Assembly (NCBI GenBank): GCA_900302705.1
Contig: OUUY01000061.1
Coordinates: 1-41,588, forward strand
Source: Candidatus Sulfobium mesophilum
GTDB lineage: Bacteria > Nitrospirota > Thermodesulfovibrionia > Thermodesulfovibrionales > UBA6898
Direction of reading: 5' to 3'
Length of the DNA: 41,588 nt
Translations under genes and position numbers: made by a program
The notes under the pieces: model-generated
Databases searched by the model: none
Told to the model about the DNA's origin: nothing
What the model saw: only the letters and a program-made list of their open reading frames with translations
Shown here: positions 33,717 to 41,588 of the stretch, piece by piece
Numbering within the stretch: position 1 is the first letter of the stretch
Layout: the number at the start of each line of letters is the position of its first letter

Positions 33717-33980
33717 CTAAATTCTCATAAGACGATACATTTGTTCAAATTCGTTTCTTCGTGCTTCCCATCTTTTGAGTTCCTCAGCAGCTTTGAACCA
33801 TGCCTGAAAATCGCGATTATCGGCTGAAAATAAACCGTTGCAATATCCTTTAACAAACTCATCAGCCGTGAGGTTGTATATAATTTCCATCTTAAGAAGC
33901 CACTTCTGTAACGAATGGATATAATTATTGCAGACTTTCAATTCCCTCGAGAGGGAAATTTCATATTCATCGGTATGCAT
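33717..33980 (-). CDS. Small coiled-coil protein, possible orphan antitoxin
   Basis: This 87-residue acidic, helical protein (YEISLSRELKVCNNYIHSLQ, ..., LTADEFVKGYCNGLFSAD, ..., FKAAEELKRWEARRNEFEQM) resembles short proteins that I recall seeing beside RelE-like or DUF6516-like toxins in anaerobes: an N-terminal YE..L.REL..C segment, then a T.EEF segment, then a W.AR..E.E end. No toxin gene is next to it. GAGG lies eight bases before the ATG at 33980. The match is from memory of the pattern, so the antitoxin role is a guess; the reading frame itself is plausible. Confidence 0.55.
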   Translation of the reverse strand: MHTDEYEISLSRELKVCNNYIHSLQKWLLKMEIIYNLTADEFVKGYCNGLFSADNRDFQAWFKAAEELKRWEARRNEFEQMYRLMRI

Positions 33981-34078
33981 TAAATAACCTCACCGCCAGA
34001 TATAAGATGTTGCCAACCAATATCCCGCCAAGCTCAAACGCGGGCAGTTATTGGGTTCCACTTGTCGTTTCTGGTAGC

Positions 34079-34106
34079 TGAGGGGCGGCTTGGCGACCGC
34101 CCCTCA
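34079..34106 (-). terminator. Hairpin after the transporter operon
   Basis: TGAGGGGCGG (34079-34088) pairs perfectly with CCGCCCCTCA (34097-34106) around an eight-base loop, just beyond the stop codon of the 53-residue protein (minus strand). There is no T-run on either side, so it may act as a Rho-assisted terminator or an mRNA 3' end. Confidence 0.5.
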
Positions 34107-34122
34107 TAAATCCAGCTTTGTG

Positions 34123-34284
34123 TCAGTGCTCGCCGGGGAAGAAGGTATAACTTATCCAGACCAAAACCGCGAGAAGTATTACCCCCAGCCCGATGCTCCA
34201 TGCTACAAGTTTGTTTTCCACAGGGAGCATGGGCTCATATTCCATTTTTTTCAGCTCGTCAGATAATTTGGGTTGTTCAGGCAT
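34123..34284 (-). CDS. 53-residue single-pass membrane protein downstream of the PSE transporter
   Basis: This short gene begins at ATG 34284, with AGGAGG eight bases ahead (minus strand), and ends with TGA at 34123-34125. The protein is MPEQPKLSDELKKMEYEPM followed by LPVENK, one membrane helix (LVAWSIGLGVILLAVLVWIS) and a short end YTFFPGEH. It starts five bases after the transporter stop codon, so the two are surely co-transcribed. It may be a small regulatory or stabilising subunit of that transporter, as is common for small membrane proteins in such positions; this is inferred. Confidence 0.8.
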   Translation of the reverse strand: MPEQPKLSDELKKMEYEPMLPVENKLVAWSIGLGVILLAVLVWISYTFFPGEH

Positions 34285-34288
34285 ATCT

Positions 34289-36100
34289 TTATCCTCCTAT
34301 CACGGGCGGTTTGACCCCGTGGAAGAATATCCATGAAATCGCCAGCCCTATCCATATGATGAACCCGAAGAGACAAAGGATATAGACTGCAGCCAGTCTT
34401 CCAATGCCTTCTTCCCAAAGTTTCTTAAAATTGGAGACGACTCCTATTGTAAAGAAGGTCAACACAAAGAACAGCACCCTGAATATATTGCTTTCACCTG
34501 TTGAAGCGTTGGCATTTGCAATGGTCTTTTTGGGCGCCTTGATCTGCGCATCGAGCTCTTTTATTTTGTCCTTTGCCGCATTTATTTTGTCGCCCAATGC
34601 AGCCTGCTGCATCGGATCAGTTGTTGAGGGCAGCTGTTTCTGAGCCGCGGCAACCTCTTTGTTGAGCCCTTTTATCTCTTTTTCAACGGGCGACGCCGCT
34701 TTTGAAGCAGGCAGGGTTACGGCAAGCATGACAAGAAATGTAATTACATATCCGATAACGAATTTCGGAAACCTGCTCCAGATTTCTCCTGCTCTGACTT
34801 TTTCACCGGGTTTGCATTCTATCTTGGCGCACCATATTATTGCAAGGATGAAAGCCCACACGCCTATAAAGACATCTATGAATATCTTTGTAGTGGTTGC
34901 CGCCATTGTCATCCAGCCCTCTTCATACTGAATCCCGCCTGCAGTAAATGCCTTGGCCCTGATAAGGGCGTCCGTAATACCGCCGCTTGCCACTGCTGCG
35001 CCATCTGTCTTTACCGCCAGGCCCATCCATGCGCCCGCCACCATAGGTTCCTGCCACAGAGTGGTTTGAGCGAGAAACGGAAGAATAATAAGCTCCACAA
35101 CCGCAAAAATGACAACCAAAGAAGAGACCATTATAGGCACAACCGGCCTTGCCCTGATTGCTCCGCCTGTTGCGATAGCTGCCGAGACTCCGCATATGGA
35201 AATTCCGGAGGCTAGTGGAGCTGCCCACTCCCTGCTGAACTTAAAGTATTTTCTAGCAATGAAATAAACCATTGCCCAGTAAACAAGATAGGCTTCGATA
35301 ATCGCACAGAGCCCTCTGAACATCACCGCAGTTGCTAGACCCAGCGCGCCCGCTGCCTTGACGCCCAGCATGGCGCCGAGAATGACAATGGCGGTCTTAA
35401 TATACAACTCAGGTCTGACAGCCTCTTTCAAAAAGGCGGCAAAGCCAGGCATGAAATTTCCCACAAAGAGGCCGGCAAGAAGCGCGACAATAAGACCCGC
35501 CTCACCGGAGAGTCTGAGCGACCATGCCAGCCCTGACTTTTCAGGCTGTAGCGCTGCGATATAAGCGTAATGACCGATTACAAAACACGCGTAACTGATC
35601 CAAAATACTACGCTGAAAGAAACAATAAACTTTCCGATGTTCGCCCTCAGCGCAGTAGCTCCGATAGTCATCAGTACAAGCATGAAAAGGTACGTGTACA
35701 AAAGTGATACTAAGCCGGACATTCCTTTCTTTTCGTATTTTCCGCCCACTGAAAGCCCGGTGGCATCAGGGACAGAAATGGTTTCTTCTTTACCGTCGGC
35801 CTTCTTAATTGTGACCTTGCTGCCGTCGATCTTTGTTATGTCGCCCTTGACGCCCTGAAACTGCTTGCCTACAGGAGCGACTGCTTTGGACAGGGTTGTC
35901 CACTCCTTATTGCCTGCCGCCCAGCCGAAGATGTCCGTTCCTGAGAATATGCCCAGAGAGAGAATAAAGACAATAAGTCCCAAAACAAATGACAGCCAGT
36001 CTTCACTCAACCCTTTTTTGCCCGGAGCACAGGTTTCGACCGTTTCGCACTTCGCTTCCGTCAACTTGTCTTCATCGATCTCTTGTTTTTTTTGTTCCAT
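34289..36100 (-). CDS. Enlarged YeiH/PSE-family membrane transporter
   Basis: This 603-residue protein belongs to the putative sulfate exporter (PSE, YeiH-like) family, recognisable by GLIVALLAGLFVGNFMPGF, LYIKTAIVILGAMLGVKAAG, PLASGISICGVSAAIATGGA and the C-terminal helices. It is ~250 residues longer than ordinary members (~350). One addition is a non-membrane segment after the first helix (about residues 83-122, VKGDITKIDGSKVTIKKADG), which looks like a small OB-like domain. The second is a helical insert between the last helices (VEKEIKGLNKEVAAAQKQL ... KDKIKELDAQI). ATG 36100 follows GGGAGG by seven bases. Substrate not known; sulfonate or sulfate-type anions are a family-based guess. 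Confidence 0.85.
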   Translation of the reverse strand: MEQKKQEIDEDKLTEAKCETVETCAPGKKGLSEDWLSFVLGLIVFILSLGIFSGTDIFGWAAGNKEWTTLSKAVAPVGKQFQGVKGDITKIDGSKVTIKKADGKEETISVPDATGLSVGGKYEKKGMSGLVSLLYTYLFMLVLMTIGATALRANIGKFIVSFSVVFWISYACFVIGHYAYIAALQPEKSGLAWSLRLSGEAGLIVALLAGLFVGNFMPGFAAFLKEAVRPELYIKTAIVILGAMLGVKAAGALGLATAVMFRGLCAIIEAYLVYWAMVYFIARKYFKFSREWAAPLASGISICGVSAAIATGGAIRARPVVPIMVSSLVVIFAVVELIILPFLAQTTLWQEPMVAGAWMGLAVKTDGAAVASGGITDALIRAKAFTAGGIQYEEGWMTMAATTTKIFIDVFIGVWAFILAIIWCAKIECKPGEKVRAGEIWSRFPKFVIGYVITFLVMLAVTLPASKAASPVEKEIKGLNKEVAAAQKQLPSTTDPMQQAALGDKINAAKDKIKELDAQIKAPKKTIANANASTGESNIFRVLFFVLTFFTIGVVSNFKKLWEEGIGRLAAVYILCLFGFIIWIGLAISWIFFHGVKPPVIGG

Positions 36101-36188
36101 CACTTACCTCCCTGATTGGGAATGCGTACGCTTTACTGGTAATTATTATACGGACTGCGCCACTCTCTAAGAAGACCCTGTCTGTAAT
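36072..36188 (-). other. Perfect Shine-Dalgarno with a start-less open frame
   Basis: On the minus strand, AAAGGAGGTG (36201-36192) is followed by an open frame that reads ATT ACA GAC AGG GTC TTC from 36188 to a stop at 36072-36074 (38 codons before the stop). There is no ATG, GTG or TTG at the right distance, only ATT at +4. Either a small gene has lost its start, or an unusual ATT start is used, or the motif only serves as a leader for the transporter mRNA. The frame runs 29 bases into the transporter gene. Confidence 0.3.
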
Positions 36189-36295
36189 CGTCACCTCCTT
36201 TGATTTAGTCATAGCTCTTTATATAACTTTAATACGAATATTTGCAACATCAAGTTTTAATTTCAAAAACTCCTAAGAATTACGCTGTTGGCATA

Positions 36296-36325
36296 TTTTC
36301 AGGCGATAAGGATAAGTGCTATAAT
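36296..36325 (+). promoter_or_regulatory. Extended -10 promoter of the HtrA gene
   Basis: TATAAT (36320-36325) is a perfect -10 element, preceded by TGC (the extended -10 TG motif at 36317-36318). A weak -35, TTTTCA (36296-36301), is 18 bases upstream. It is 57 bases ahead of the htrA start codon. Confidence 0.6.
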
Positions 36326-36382
36326 TTTATAACGCTGAAATGTTCAAACAGGTAAGATGAGTCGCTACCAACAGGAGGAAAA

Positions 36383-37849
36383 ATGTTAAGATTTAAAGTT
36401 TTTCGCACGTCGCTCCAGGTTTATATGACGGTTCTATCGCTTGGCCTTGTTTTACTGCTAAACATGTCGGCACCGGCAGCCTCTTTTGCGGCAGAGCAGA
36501 AGATATCTGGACAGTCGGTTGAATCTCTGACAAGGATAGGCAGGGCGTTGGCCGAGATATCTGCTGCGGTCAAGCCGGCGATTGTGAACATATCTACCAC
36601 GCGAACGGTAAAAATTACTGGGGGCGCTGATCCTTTTTTTGACGACCCATTCTTCAGGCGTTTTTTTGGCGACAGATACGGCCGTCAGAAACAGCCCAAG
36701 GAACACAAATCCGCGGCAATGGGGTCAGGCGTTATAGTTTCTTCCGAAGGGTATATTATTACCAATTATCATGTTGTCAAGGATGCCGATGAGATCAAGG
36801 TCCTCCTGTCGGACAAAAGGGAATTTGCCGGAAAGGTGATAGGATCTGATCCCAAAACTGAATTATCTGTTGTCAAAATCGAGGCCAATGGTCTTCCTAC
36901 TCTGAAGTGGGGGGATTCAGATGCGCTTGAGGTGGGCGAGATAGTACTGGCTGTAGGCAATCCCTTTGGCCTGAACCAGACGGTTACGATGGGCATTGTT
37001 TCTGCCGTGGGAAGGGCTAATGTAGGGATAGCCGACTACGAGGACTTTATTCAAACCGATGCGGCGATCAACCCCGGCAATTCGGGAGGTGCACTGGTCA
37101 ATGTCAGGGGGGAGCTTGTCGGTATCAATACCGCCATCTTCAGCACAAGCGGCGGTTATCAGGGCGTCGGGTTTGCGATACCCAGCAACATGGTGAAGTC
37201 GATCATGGACAGCCTTGTCAGCAAGGGGAAGGTAATAAGGGGGTGGCTGGGTGTGTCTATACAGAGCATTACTCCCGAGCTTGCAAAACAGTTCAATCTC
37301 AAAGGCGAAAAAGGGGTCCTGGTTAGCGACGTAAGCGAAAATGGCCCGGCAGAAAAGGCGGGACTTAAGAGGGGCGATATTATAGTGGAATATGACGGGA
37401 AGAGGACTGATGAGCCTAATCAGTTCAGAAATATGGTGGCCAATACTTCTCCGGGAGAGGAGCATTCGCTTAAGGTGCTTAGGAATGATGAAGTTATCAC
37501 ATTAAAGGCGACAATAGGTGAACTCCCCGCTGACATGCAACAGGCAGAGGCCGGCGCTTACGAAAACGCACTCAGGGGCATAAGCGTACAGGACATGACA
37601 GCCGATATTGCGAGGAAACTGAATCTTCCCGCCAGGGTAAAAGGAGTGATTGTCAACGACGTTGATGAAAACAGTCCGGCCGCCGGCGTACTTGCGCAGG
37701 GCGACGTCATCCAGGAGATTAACAGGAAAAAAGTCGGCAGTGTCAAGGAATATCAGGAGATAACGGCCGGTATTAAGAAAGACGAAAACATCCTTCTTCT
37801 GGTTTTCAGGGGCGGTTCCTCAGTTTACATCACTCTTTCAGTCAAATAA
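36383..37849 (+). CDS. degP: HtrA/DegP-type periplasmic serine protease
   Basis: This 488-residue protein is a Do-like protease with a signal peptide (up to about residue 38, ASFAAEQ), a trypsin-like domain and two PDZ domains (GWLGVSIQSITPELAKQFNL ...; GISVQDMTADIARKLNLP ...). The active-site histidine is H130 (TNYHVVKDADE) and the serine is S234 (INPGNSGGALVN). The third residue is E160 (DPKTELSVVKI), where DegP has aspartate (RSDIAL); the spacing to H130 (30 residues) is the same as in DegP. It degrades or holds misfolded exported proteins. AGGAGG is placed seven bases ahead of the ATG. Confidence 0.92.
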   Translation: MLRFKVFRTSLQVYMTVLSLGLVLLLNMSAPAASFAAEQKISGQSVESLTRIGRALAEISAAVKPAIVNISTTRTVKITGGADPFFDDPFFRRFFGDRYGRQKQPKEHKSAAMGSGVIVSSEGYIITNYHVVKDADEIKVLLSDKREFAGKVIGSDPKTELSVVKIEANGLPTLKWGDSDALEVGEIVLAVGNPFGLNQTVTMGIVSAVGRANVGIADYEDFIQTDAAINPGNSGGALVNVRGELVGINTAIFSTSGGYQGVGFAIPSNMVKSIMDSLVSKGKVIRGWLGVSIQSITPELAKQFNLKGEKGVLVSDVSENGPAEKAGLKRGDIIVEYDGKRTDEPNQFRNMVANTSPGEEHSLKVLRNDEVITLKATIGELPADMQQAEAGAYENALRGISVQDMTADIARKLNLPARVKGVIVNDVDENSPAAGVLAQGDVIQEINRKKVGSVKEYQEITAGIKKDENILLLVFRGGSSVYITLSVK

Positions 37850-37864
37850 TGATTGCAGTTAAAG

Positions 37865-37888
37865 GCGGCCGGCTCTGCCGGCCGCTTT
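37865..37888. terminator. Terminator shared by convergent degP and nifA
   Basis: GCGGCCGGC (37865-37873) pairs with GCCGGCCGC (37877-37885) around TCT, followed by TTT; on the other strand it is followed by CC and then TTT. Lying between two convergent genes, it can serve both. Confidence 0.7.
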
Positions 37889-37904
37889 CGTAATGGTGCG
37901 GTGG

Positions 37905-39428
37905 CTACTGTTCTATCCCATATCTTTTTATCTTATACCCGATCTGCCTTGGGGTTATGCCAAGGAGTCTGGCTGCCTTTGCCTGCACCCAGGCGGTTTT
38001 CTTCAGCGCATCGATAATCCTCGCTTTTTCGACATCCGCAACAGCATCCGGAAGGGCATCTTTCAGAGGAACTACCTGAGGCTCTTTTAACGAGCGGTCG
38101 CGGATGGCAAGAGGAAGCTCACTGAGGCCTATAACTTCCTCCGCAGACATGACCACCAGCCTCTCTATCGTATTTTCGAGTTCCCTGACATTTCCGGGCC
38201 AGCCAAAGCTAACGAGGGCAGCAAGCGCCCCTGGATCAATCCTCACCGATTTGCTGTTTTCTTCATTATATTTCTTAAGGAAGTATTCAACAAGAACAGG
38301 GACGTCGACCTGTCGCTCCCTGAGAGGAGGGAGGTAAATGGGAACCACATTGAGACGGTAATAAAGATCTTCCCTAAACTTCCCCTCCGCGAGCAGTTCC
38401 TCCAGGTTTCGGCTTGTGGCAGCAATAAGCCTTACATTCACACTTATCGTCTTTTCTCCGCCAACACGCTCGAACTCCTTTTCCTGAAGGACCCTCAATA
38501 TCTTTGGCTGAAGGGTAATGGGCAGGTCACCGATTTCATCGAGAAATATCGTTCCCCTGTCTGCAAGTTCAAAACGGCCTTTTCTCATGGTCATTGCACC
38601 GGTAAAGGCGCCTTTTTCATGGCCGAAAAGTTCTGACTCAAGGAGCCCCTCGGGAATCGACGCACAATTAAACTTAATAAAAGGATCCTTTGTCCGGGAA
38701 CTCATAAAATGGATTGCCTTCGCCACAAGCTCCTTGCCGGTTCCACTTTCACCCCTGAGAAGAACGTTGGCGCTGGATGGCGCAACTTTATGGATGGCCT
38801 CAAAGACCTCCTGCATACTGTCAGAATGGCCGATGATGTTTTCGACCCTGTAGCGTCCCTTCAGTTGACGGGTAAGGTTTTCCTTTTCCTCAAGAAACGC
38901 TACTCTTTCCCTCTCAAGCTCGTTATGCAGCTTCACCGACTGGGCCATAAGTGAAGCGATAATCTTTAACAGTCTAAGGTCTTCTTCGAAGGATACCCCC
39001 TTTGTTTCAAACAGTCTGTCAACGCTAAGCACGCCAAGCACTTCGCTTTTGAACTTTATCGGGACGCAGAGGAAGGAGACGTTCTCCCGCCTGATCATCT
39101 TTCTGGCGCCGGTTTTGTTTAGAAAAAGGGGTTCTTCACCTATATCTGGAATAACTATAGGGGACCCGAGTTTTGCAACCCTGCCGATTATACCTTCTCC
39201 CAGCCGGTATTTGCCCCTCTTTATTTCCTCCTCAGTCAAGCCGTGGGCAGCCACGATTGATACCTCACTGGCGTTACGAAGGGCTACAGTACCCCTCTTC
39301 ATATTCAGGTATTCCGAGAGTACCCGCATTACACCTCTGAGGTTTGTTTTCAGGTTCAGAGAGGAGCCAAGCAGTTTGCTTATCTCATAAATGGCTGTAA
39401 GCTCTATGGTTTTATAATCCTTCTGCAT
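37905..39428 (-). CDS. nifA: NifA-like sigma-54-dependent transcription activator
   Basis: This 507-residue protein has an N-terminal GAF domain (IYEISKLLGSSLNLKTNLRG to about residue 180), a sigma-54 AAA+ domain with LLRGESGTGKELVAKAIHFM and the sigma-54 contact motif GAFTGA, and a C-terminal Fis-type helix-turn-helix ending AARLLGITPRQIGYKIKRYG, which is close to NifA. The interdomain region contains no C-x4-C cysteine motif, so it is not the oxygen-sensing type of rhizobial NifA. No nif structural gene is in the window; it lies beside glnB and glnA, suggesting nitrogen control. Convergent to degP, separated by a shared terminator. Confidence 0.85.
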   Translation of the reverse strand: MQKDYKTIELTAIYEISKLLGSSLNLKTNLRGVMRVLSEYLNMKRGTVALRNASEVSIVAAHGLTEEEIKRGKYRLGEGIIGRVAKLGSPIVIPDIGEEPLFLNKTGARKMIRRENVSFLCVPIKFKSEVLGVLSVDRLFETKGVSFEEDLRLLKIIASLMAQSVKLHNELERERVAFLEEKENLTRQLKGRYRVENIIGHSDSMQEVFEAIHKVAPSSANVLLRGESGTGKELVAKAIHFMSSRTKDPFIKFNCASIPEGLLESELFGHEKGAFTGAMTMRKGRFELADRGTIFLDEIGDLPITLQPKILRVLQEKEFERVGGEKTISVNVRLIAATSRNLEELLAEGKFREDLYYRLNVVPIYLPPLRERQVDVPVLVEYFLKKYNEENSKSVRIDPGALAALVSFGWPGNVRELENTIERLVVMSAEEVIGLSELPLAIRDRSLKEPQVVPLKDALPDAVADVEKARIIDALKKTAWVQAKAARLLGITPRQIGYKIKRYGIEQ

Positions 39429-39487
39429 ATTTCGGCCGTTTCCCTCTAGATTATATAATAATTGTCCGACCTGGTGTTCAAAAAACG

Positions 39488-39501
39488 CCTAATCGATTAG
39501 G
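39488..39501. promoter_or_regulatory. 14-bp perfect palindrome upstream of nifA
   Basis: CCTAATCGATTAGG is perfectly symmetric and sits 60 bases before the nifA start codon (minus strand), in the intergenic region shared with the amidotransferase gene. It could be an operator for either gene. Confidence 0.45.
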
Positions 39502-39662
39502 AACTAAAGAAGGGGTTCCGGAGTCCGATCCGCTTTTCTTTTTTGTTGCCTCTTTTTTAGGCAGCATTGATTAATAACTAGGCAATCTTTATATCAAACT
39601 CCCAAATAAAACCAATAATTCCAGGTCAATTGGTTTGGCAAGCTTTTTGTAATAGAACGTGC

Positions 39663-40355
39663 GTGAGTGTACTCGTTCTAAAAAATATATCTTCAGAAGG
39701 CCCCGGCACTATCGAAGACTATCTGAGGGAAAACGCTATCGATTTTAAGATATTGGATCTATCCCGTGAGGAATTATCTTTGACTGATAAGGCCAATACA
39801 CTGGTTATCATGGGCGGACCCATGAGCGTCAACGAGTCGGACCTTTATCCGTATATCAAAAAAGAGGTTGCACTTGTTCAGGATTTTATCCTTAGTGGCA
39901 AGCAGGTATTGGGTGTCTGTCTTGGGGCCCAAATAATGGCCAGTGCACTGGGCGCCAAGGTTTATCCCGGACCTGAGAAAGAGATCGGTTGGTTTGACAT
40001 CGAGCTTCAGGAGGGAGGTCTTAGAGATACGCGTATGACGGCGATGGCAACACATCCGAGGGCCGGGGATTTTTGGAAAAAATTCAAGGTCTTTCATTGG
40101 CACGGGGAGACCTTTGACCTGCCGGCCGGCGCTGCAAGACTGGCAAAGTCGGAGTTATATCCGAATCAAGCATTTAGGTATGGAGAACATGCTTATGCGT
40201 TTCAGTTTCATATAGAGGTCAGCAAAGAGATGGTATACAGCTGGCTTAAGGGCGAAAATATTGATATGGACGAACTGGTCCGGAACACTGAAAAGTATTA
40301 CGAAGACTATAGTCAAAGGGCCATTAATTTTTACAAAACTTTTTTTAAAAAATGA
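39663..40355 (+). CDS. Class I glutamine amidotransferase (GMP synthase-like)
   Basis: This ~230-residue protein is a free-standing class I glutamine amidotransferase domain (COG0518). The nucleophile elbow is GVCLGAQIMASALGAKVYPG (cysteine in GVCLG), with the catalytic His/Glu in YAFQFHIEVSKE, and FHWHGETFDLP is the family landmark. It hydrolyses glutamine to supply ammonia to a partner or acts on an amino-acid substrate, but its acceptor is not known. The frame is open from a TTG at 39630; I chose the GTG at 39663, which starts the family's first strand (SVLVLKNISSEGPG). No ribosome binding site is visible for either. glnB follows after 26 bases, so a nitrogen role is likely. Confidence 0.82.
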   Translation: MSVLVLKNISSEGPGTIEDYLRENAIDFKILDLSREELSLTDKANTLVIMGGPMSVNESDLYPYIKKEVALVQDFILSGKQVLGVCLGAQIMASALGAKVYPGPEKEIGWFDIELQEGGLRDTRMTAMATHPRAGDFWKKFKVFHWHGETFDLPAGAARLAKSELYPNQAFRYGEHAYAFQFHIEVSKEMVYSWLKGENIDMDELVRNTEKYYEDYSQRAINFYKTFFKK

Positions 40356-40378
40356 TGTTTTTGCAGAACAGGAGGTGA

Positions 40379-40720
<342 letters not shown>

Positions 40721-40744
40721 TATAATTTTTCCAAAGGAGAAGAA

Positions 40745-41588
40745 ATGACACCAAAGGACGTAATCAAGTTAGCACAGGAAAACAAGGCTGTGATGGTTAA
40801 TCTTAAATTTCTCGATTTCCCGGGAATATGGCAGCATTTTGCAGTACCGATCGCTGAACTGAAAGAGGAGATATTCGAGGAGGGTTTGGGTTTCGACGGA
40901 TCATCGATCAGGGGCTGGCAGGCAATACACACGTCTGACATGCTCGTAATGCCCGATCCTGAAACTGCTTTTATGGATCCCTTCATGGAATACCCCACAA
41001 TCAGCCTTATCTGCAATATCGTTGACCCCATCACAAAAGAGTACTATACAAGGGACCCCAGGTTTATAGCCCAGAAGGCGGAAAACTATCTGAAAGCGAC
41101 GAAGATAGGCGATACCGCCTATTTCGGACCTGAGGCTGAATTCTTCATCTTCGACAACATACAGTTTGATCAGAATTCCCATAGCGGCTATTATTTCCTC
41201 GATTCTGTCGAAGGCATCTGGAACTCCGGCCGGGATGAAAATCCGAATCTTGGATACAAGCCCAGACATAAGGAGGGATATTTCCCTGTTCCCCCGACTG
41301 ATAGTCAGGTAAACATCAGGACAGAGATGGTTATGGAAATGCAGAAATGCGGCATTTACGTCGAAAGGGAGCATCATGAAGTCGCCACCGCCGGACAGGC
41401 CGAGATAGACATGAGATTCGACACCCTTGTGAGGATGGCCGACAAACTGATGCTTTTTAAATACATCATCAAAAACGTGGCAAGAAGGCATGGAAAGACT
41501 GTTACCTTTATGCCCAAGCCGATATTCGGCGATAACGGCTCGGGAATGCATTGTCACCAGAGCATATGGAAGGGCAGCAAGCCTCTCT
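40745..41588 (+). CDS. glnA: Type I glutamine synthetase, 3' end outside the window
   Basis: Glutamine synthetase makes glutamine from glutamate and ammonium. The visible ~281 residues start [20 protein letters not shown] and include [20 protein letters not shown], the [11 protein letters not shown] metal/substrate site, [16 protein letters not shown] and the motif [19 protein letters not shown], as in GSI-beta enzymes. The frame is open to the window edge, so the gene is truncated only by the window. AAAGGAG lies just before the ATG at 40745. It completes the glnB-glnA nitrogen-assimilation pair and would use the ammonium formed by NrfHA or fixed under NifA control (inference). Confidence 0.95.
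   Translation, partial: MTPKDVIKLAQENKAVMVNLKFLDFPGIWQHFAVPIAELKEEIFEEGLGFDGSSIRGWQAIHTSDMLVMPDPETAFMDPFMEYPTISLICNIVDPITKEYYTRDPRFIAQKAENYLKATKIGDTAYFGPEAEFFIFDNIQFDQNSHSGYYFLDSVEGIWNSGRDENPNLGYKPRHKEGYFPVPPTDSQVNIRTEMVMEMQKCGIYVEREHHEVATAGQAEIDMRFDTLVRMADKLMLFKYIIKNVARRHGKTVTFMPKPIFGDNGSGMHCHQSIWKGSKPL

Noticed and set aside
39636-39650. Sigma-54-like promoter TTGGCA...TTTGT ahead of the amidotransferase
   Set aside because: It has GG-N10-GT in place of GG-N10-GC and lies so close to the chosen start that no leader would remain.

Overview
This window looks like a piece of the chromosome of a strictly anaerobic, probably CO2-fixing or CO-metabolising bacterium. The evidence is a near-complete carbonyl branch of the Wood-Ljungdahl pathway (acsE, acsD, acsC, acsB, cooS), NAD- and ferredoxin-linked flavoprotein modules directly behind it, a periplasmic NrfHA ammonifying nitrite reductase, and a NifA/PII/glutamine synthetase nitrogen cluster. 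A sulfate- or nitrite-reducing member of the Nitrospirota (Thermodesulfovibrio / Sulfobium-like) or a deltaproteobacterial relative is my best guess from gene content alone; no 16S or other marker gene is present.

Layout. 1-5.8 kb is an accessory region. It holds the decayed end of a CAP+PKD secreted protein, a co-directional set of small stand-alone enzymes (two RibD_C/DHFR-like reductases, an F420/NADP-type dinucleotide-binding protein, a PhnB-like VOC protein), a glyoxalase remnant with an in-frame stop, a TMEM175-type channel and an unrecognised exported protein. 5.8-9.2 kb has a periplasmic glycerophosphodiesterase, a repeat-rich promoter region and nrfHA with a strong terminator. 9.7-22.4 kb is one long co-directional run: acsE-acsD-acsC-acsB-cooS, then a NuoE-like protein, a HydB/HndC-type NuoF, a small protein that copies only the iron-sulfur tail of that NuoF, and a NuoG-like protein, ending in a terminator. 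22.5-24.8 kb is nfnAB behind its own palindrome. 25-30.5 kb is housekeeping: a TPR protein, scpA, a PAS-GGDEF protein and an overlapping operon cbs-tsaE-nadK-udg-Cys4 protein. 30.5-31.4 kb is a patch of palindromes and repeats plus a small exported protein. 31.5-36.1 kb is on the minus strand: recD2, a possible orphan antitoxin, a 53-residue membrane protein and an enlarged YeiH/PSE-family transporter. 36.4-41.6 kb has an HtrA protease with an altered catalytic triad, nifA (minus strand), a class I glutamine amidotransferase, glnB and the start of glnA.

How the genes work together (inference). AcsE moves a methyl group from methyl-tetrahydrofolate to the corrinoid protein AcsCD. CooS makes or uses CO, and AcsB joins methyl, CO and CoA. 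The electrons on the CODH side are carried by ferredoxin. The NuoE/NuoF/NuoG-like proteins look like a soluble NADH:ferredoxin-type complex that has neither a hydrogenase H-cluster nor an obvious formate dehydrogenase active site, and NfnAB would link NADH, reduced ferredoxin and NADPH. The window therefore pairs carbon fixation with two candidate electron-bifurcating modules. The most interesting details are the tail-only NuoF paralogue, a G-run/C-run element ending in T6 between cooS and the nuo-like genes, a 98-residue protein with two identically spaced Cys4 repeats coupled to a uracil-DNA glycosylase, and a near-identical promoter in front of nrfH and a small exported protein.
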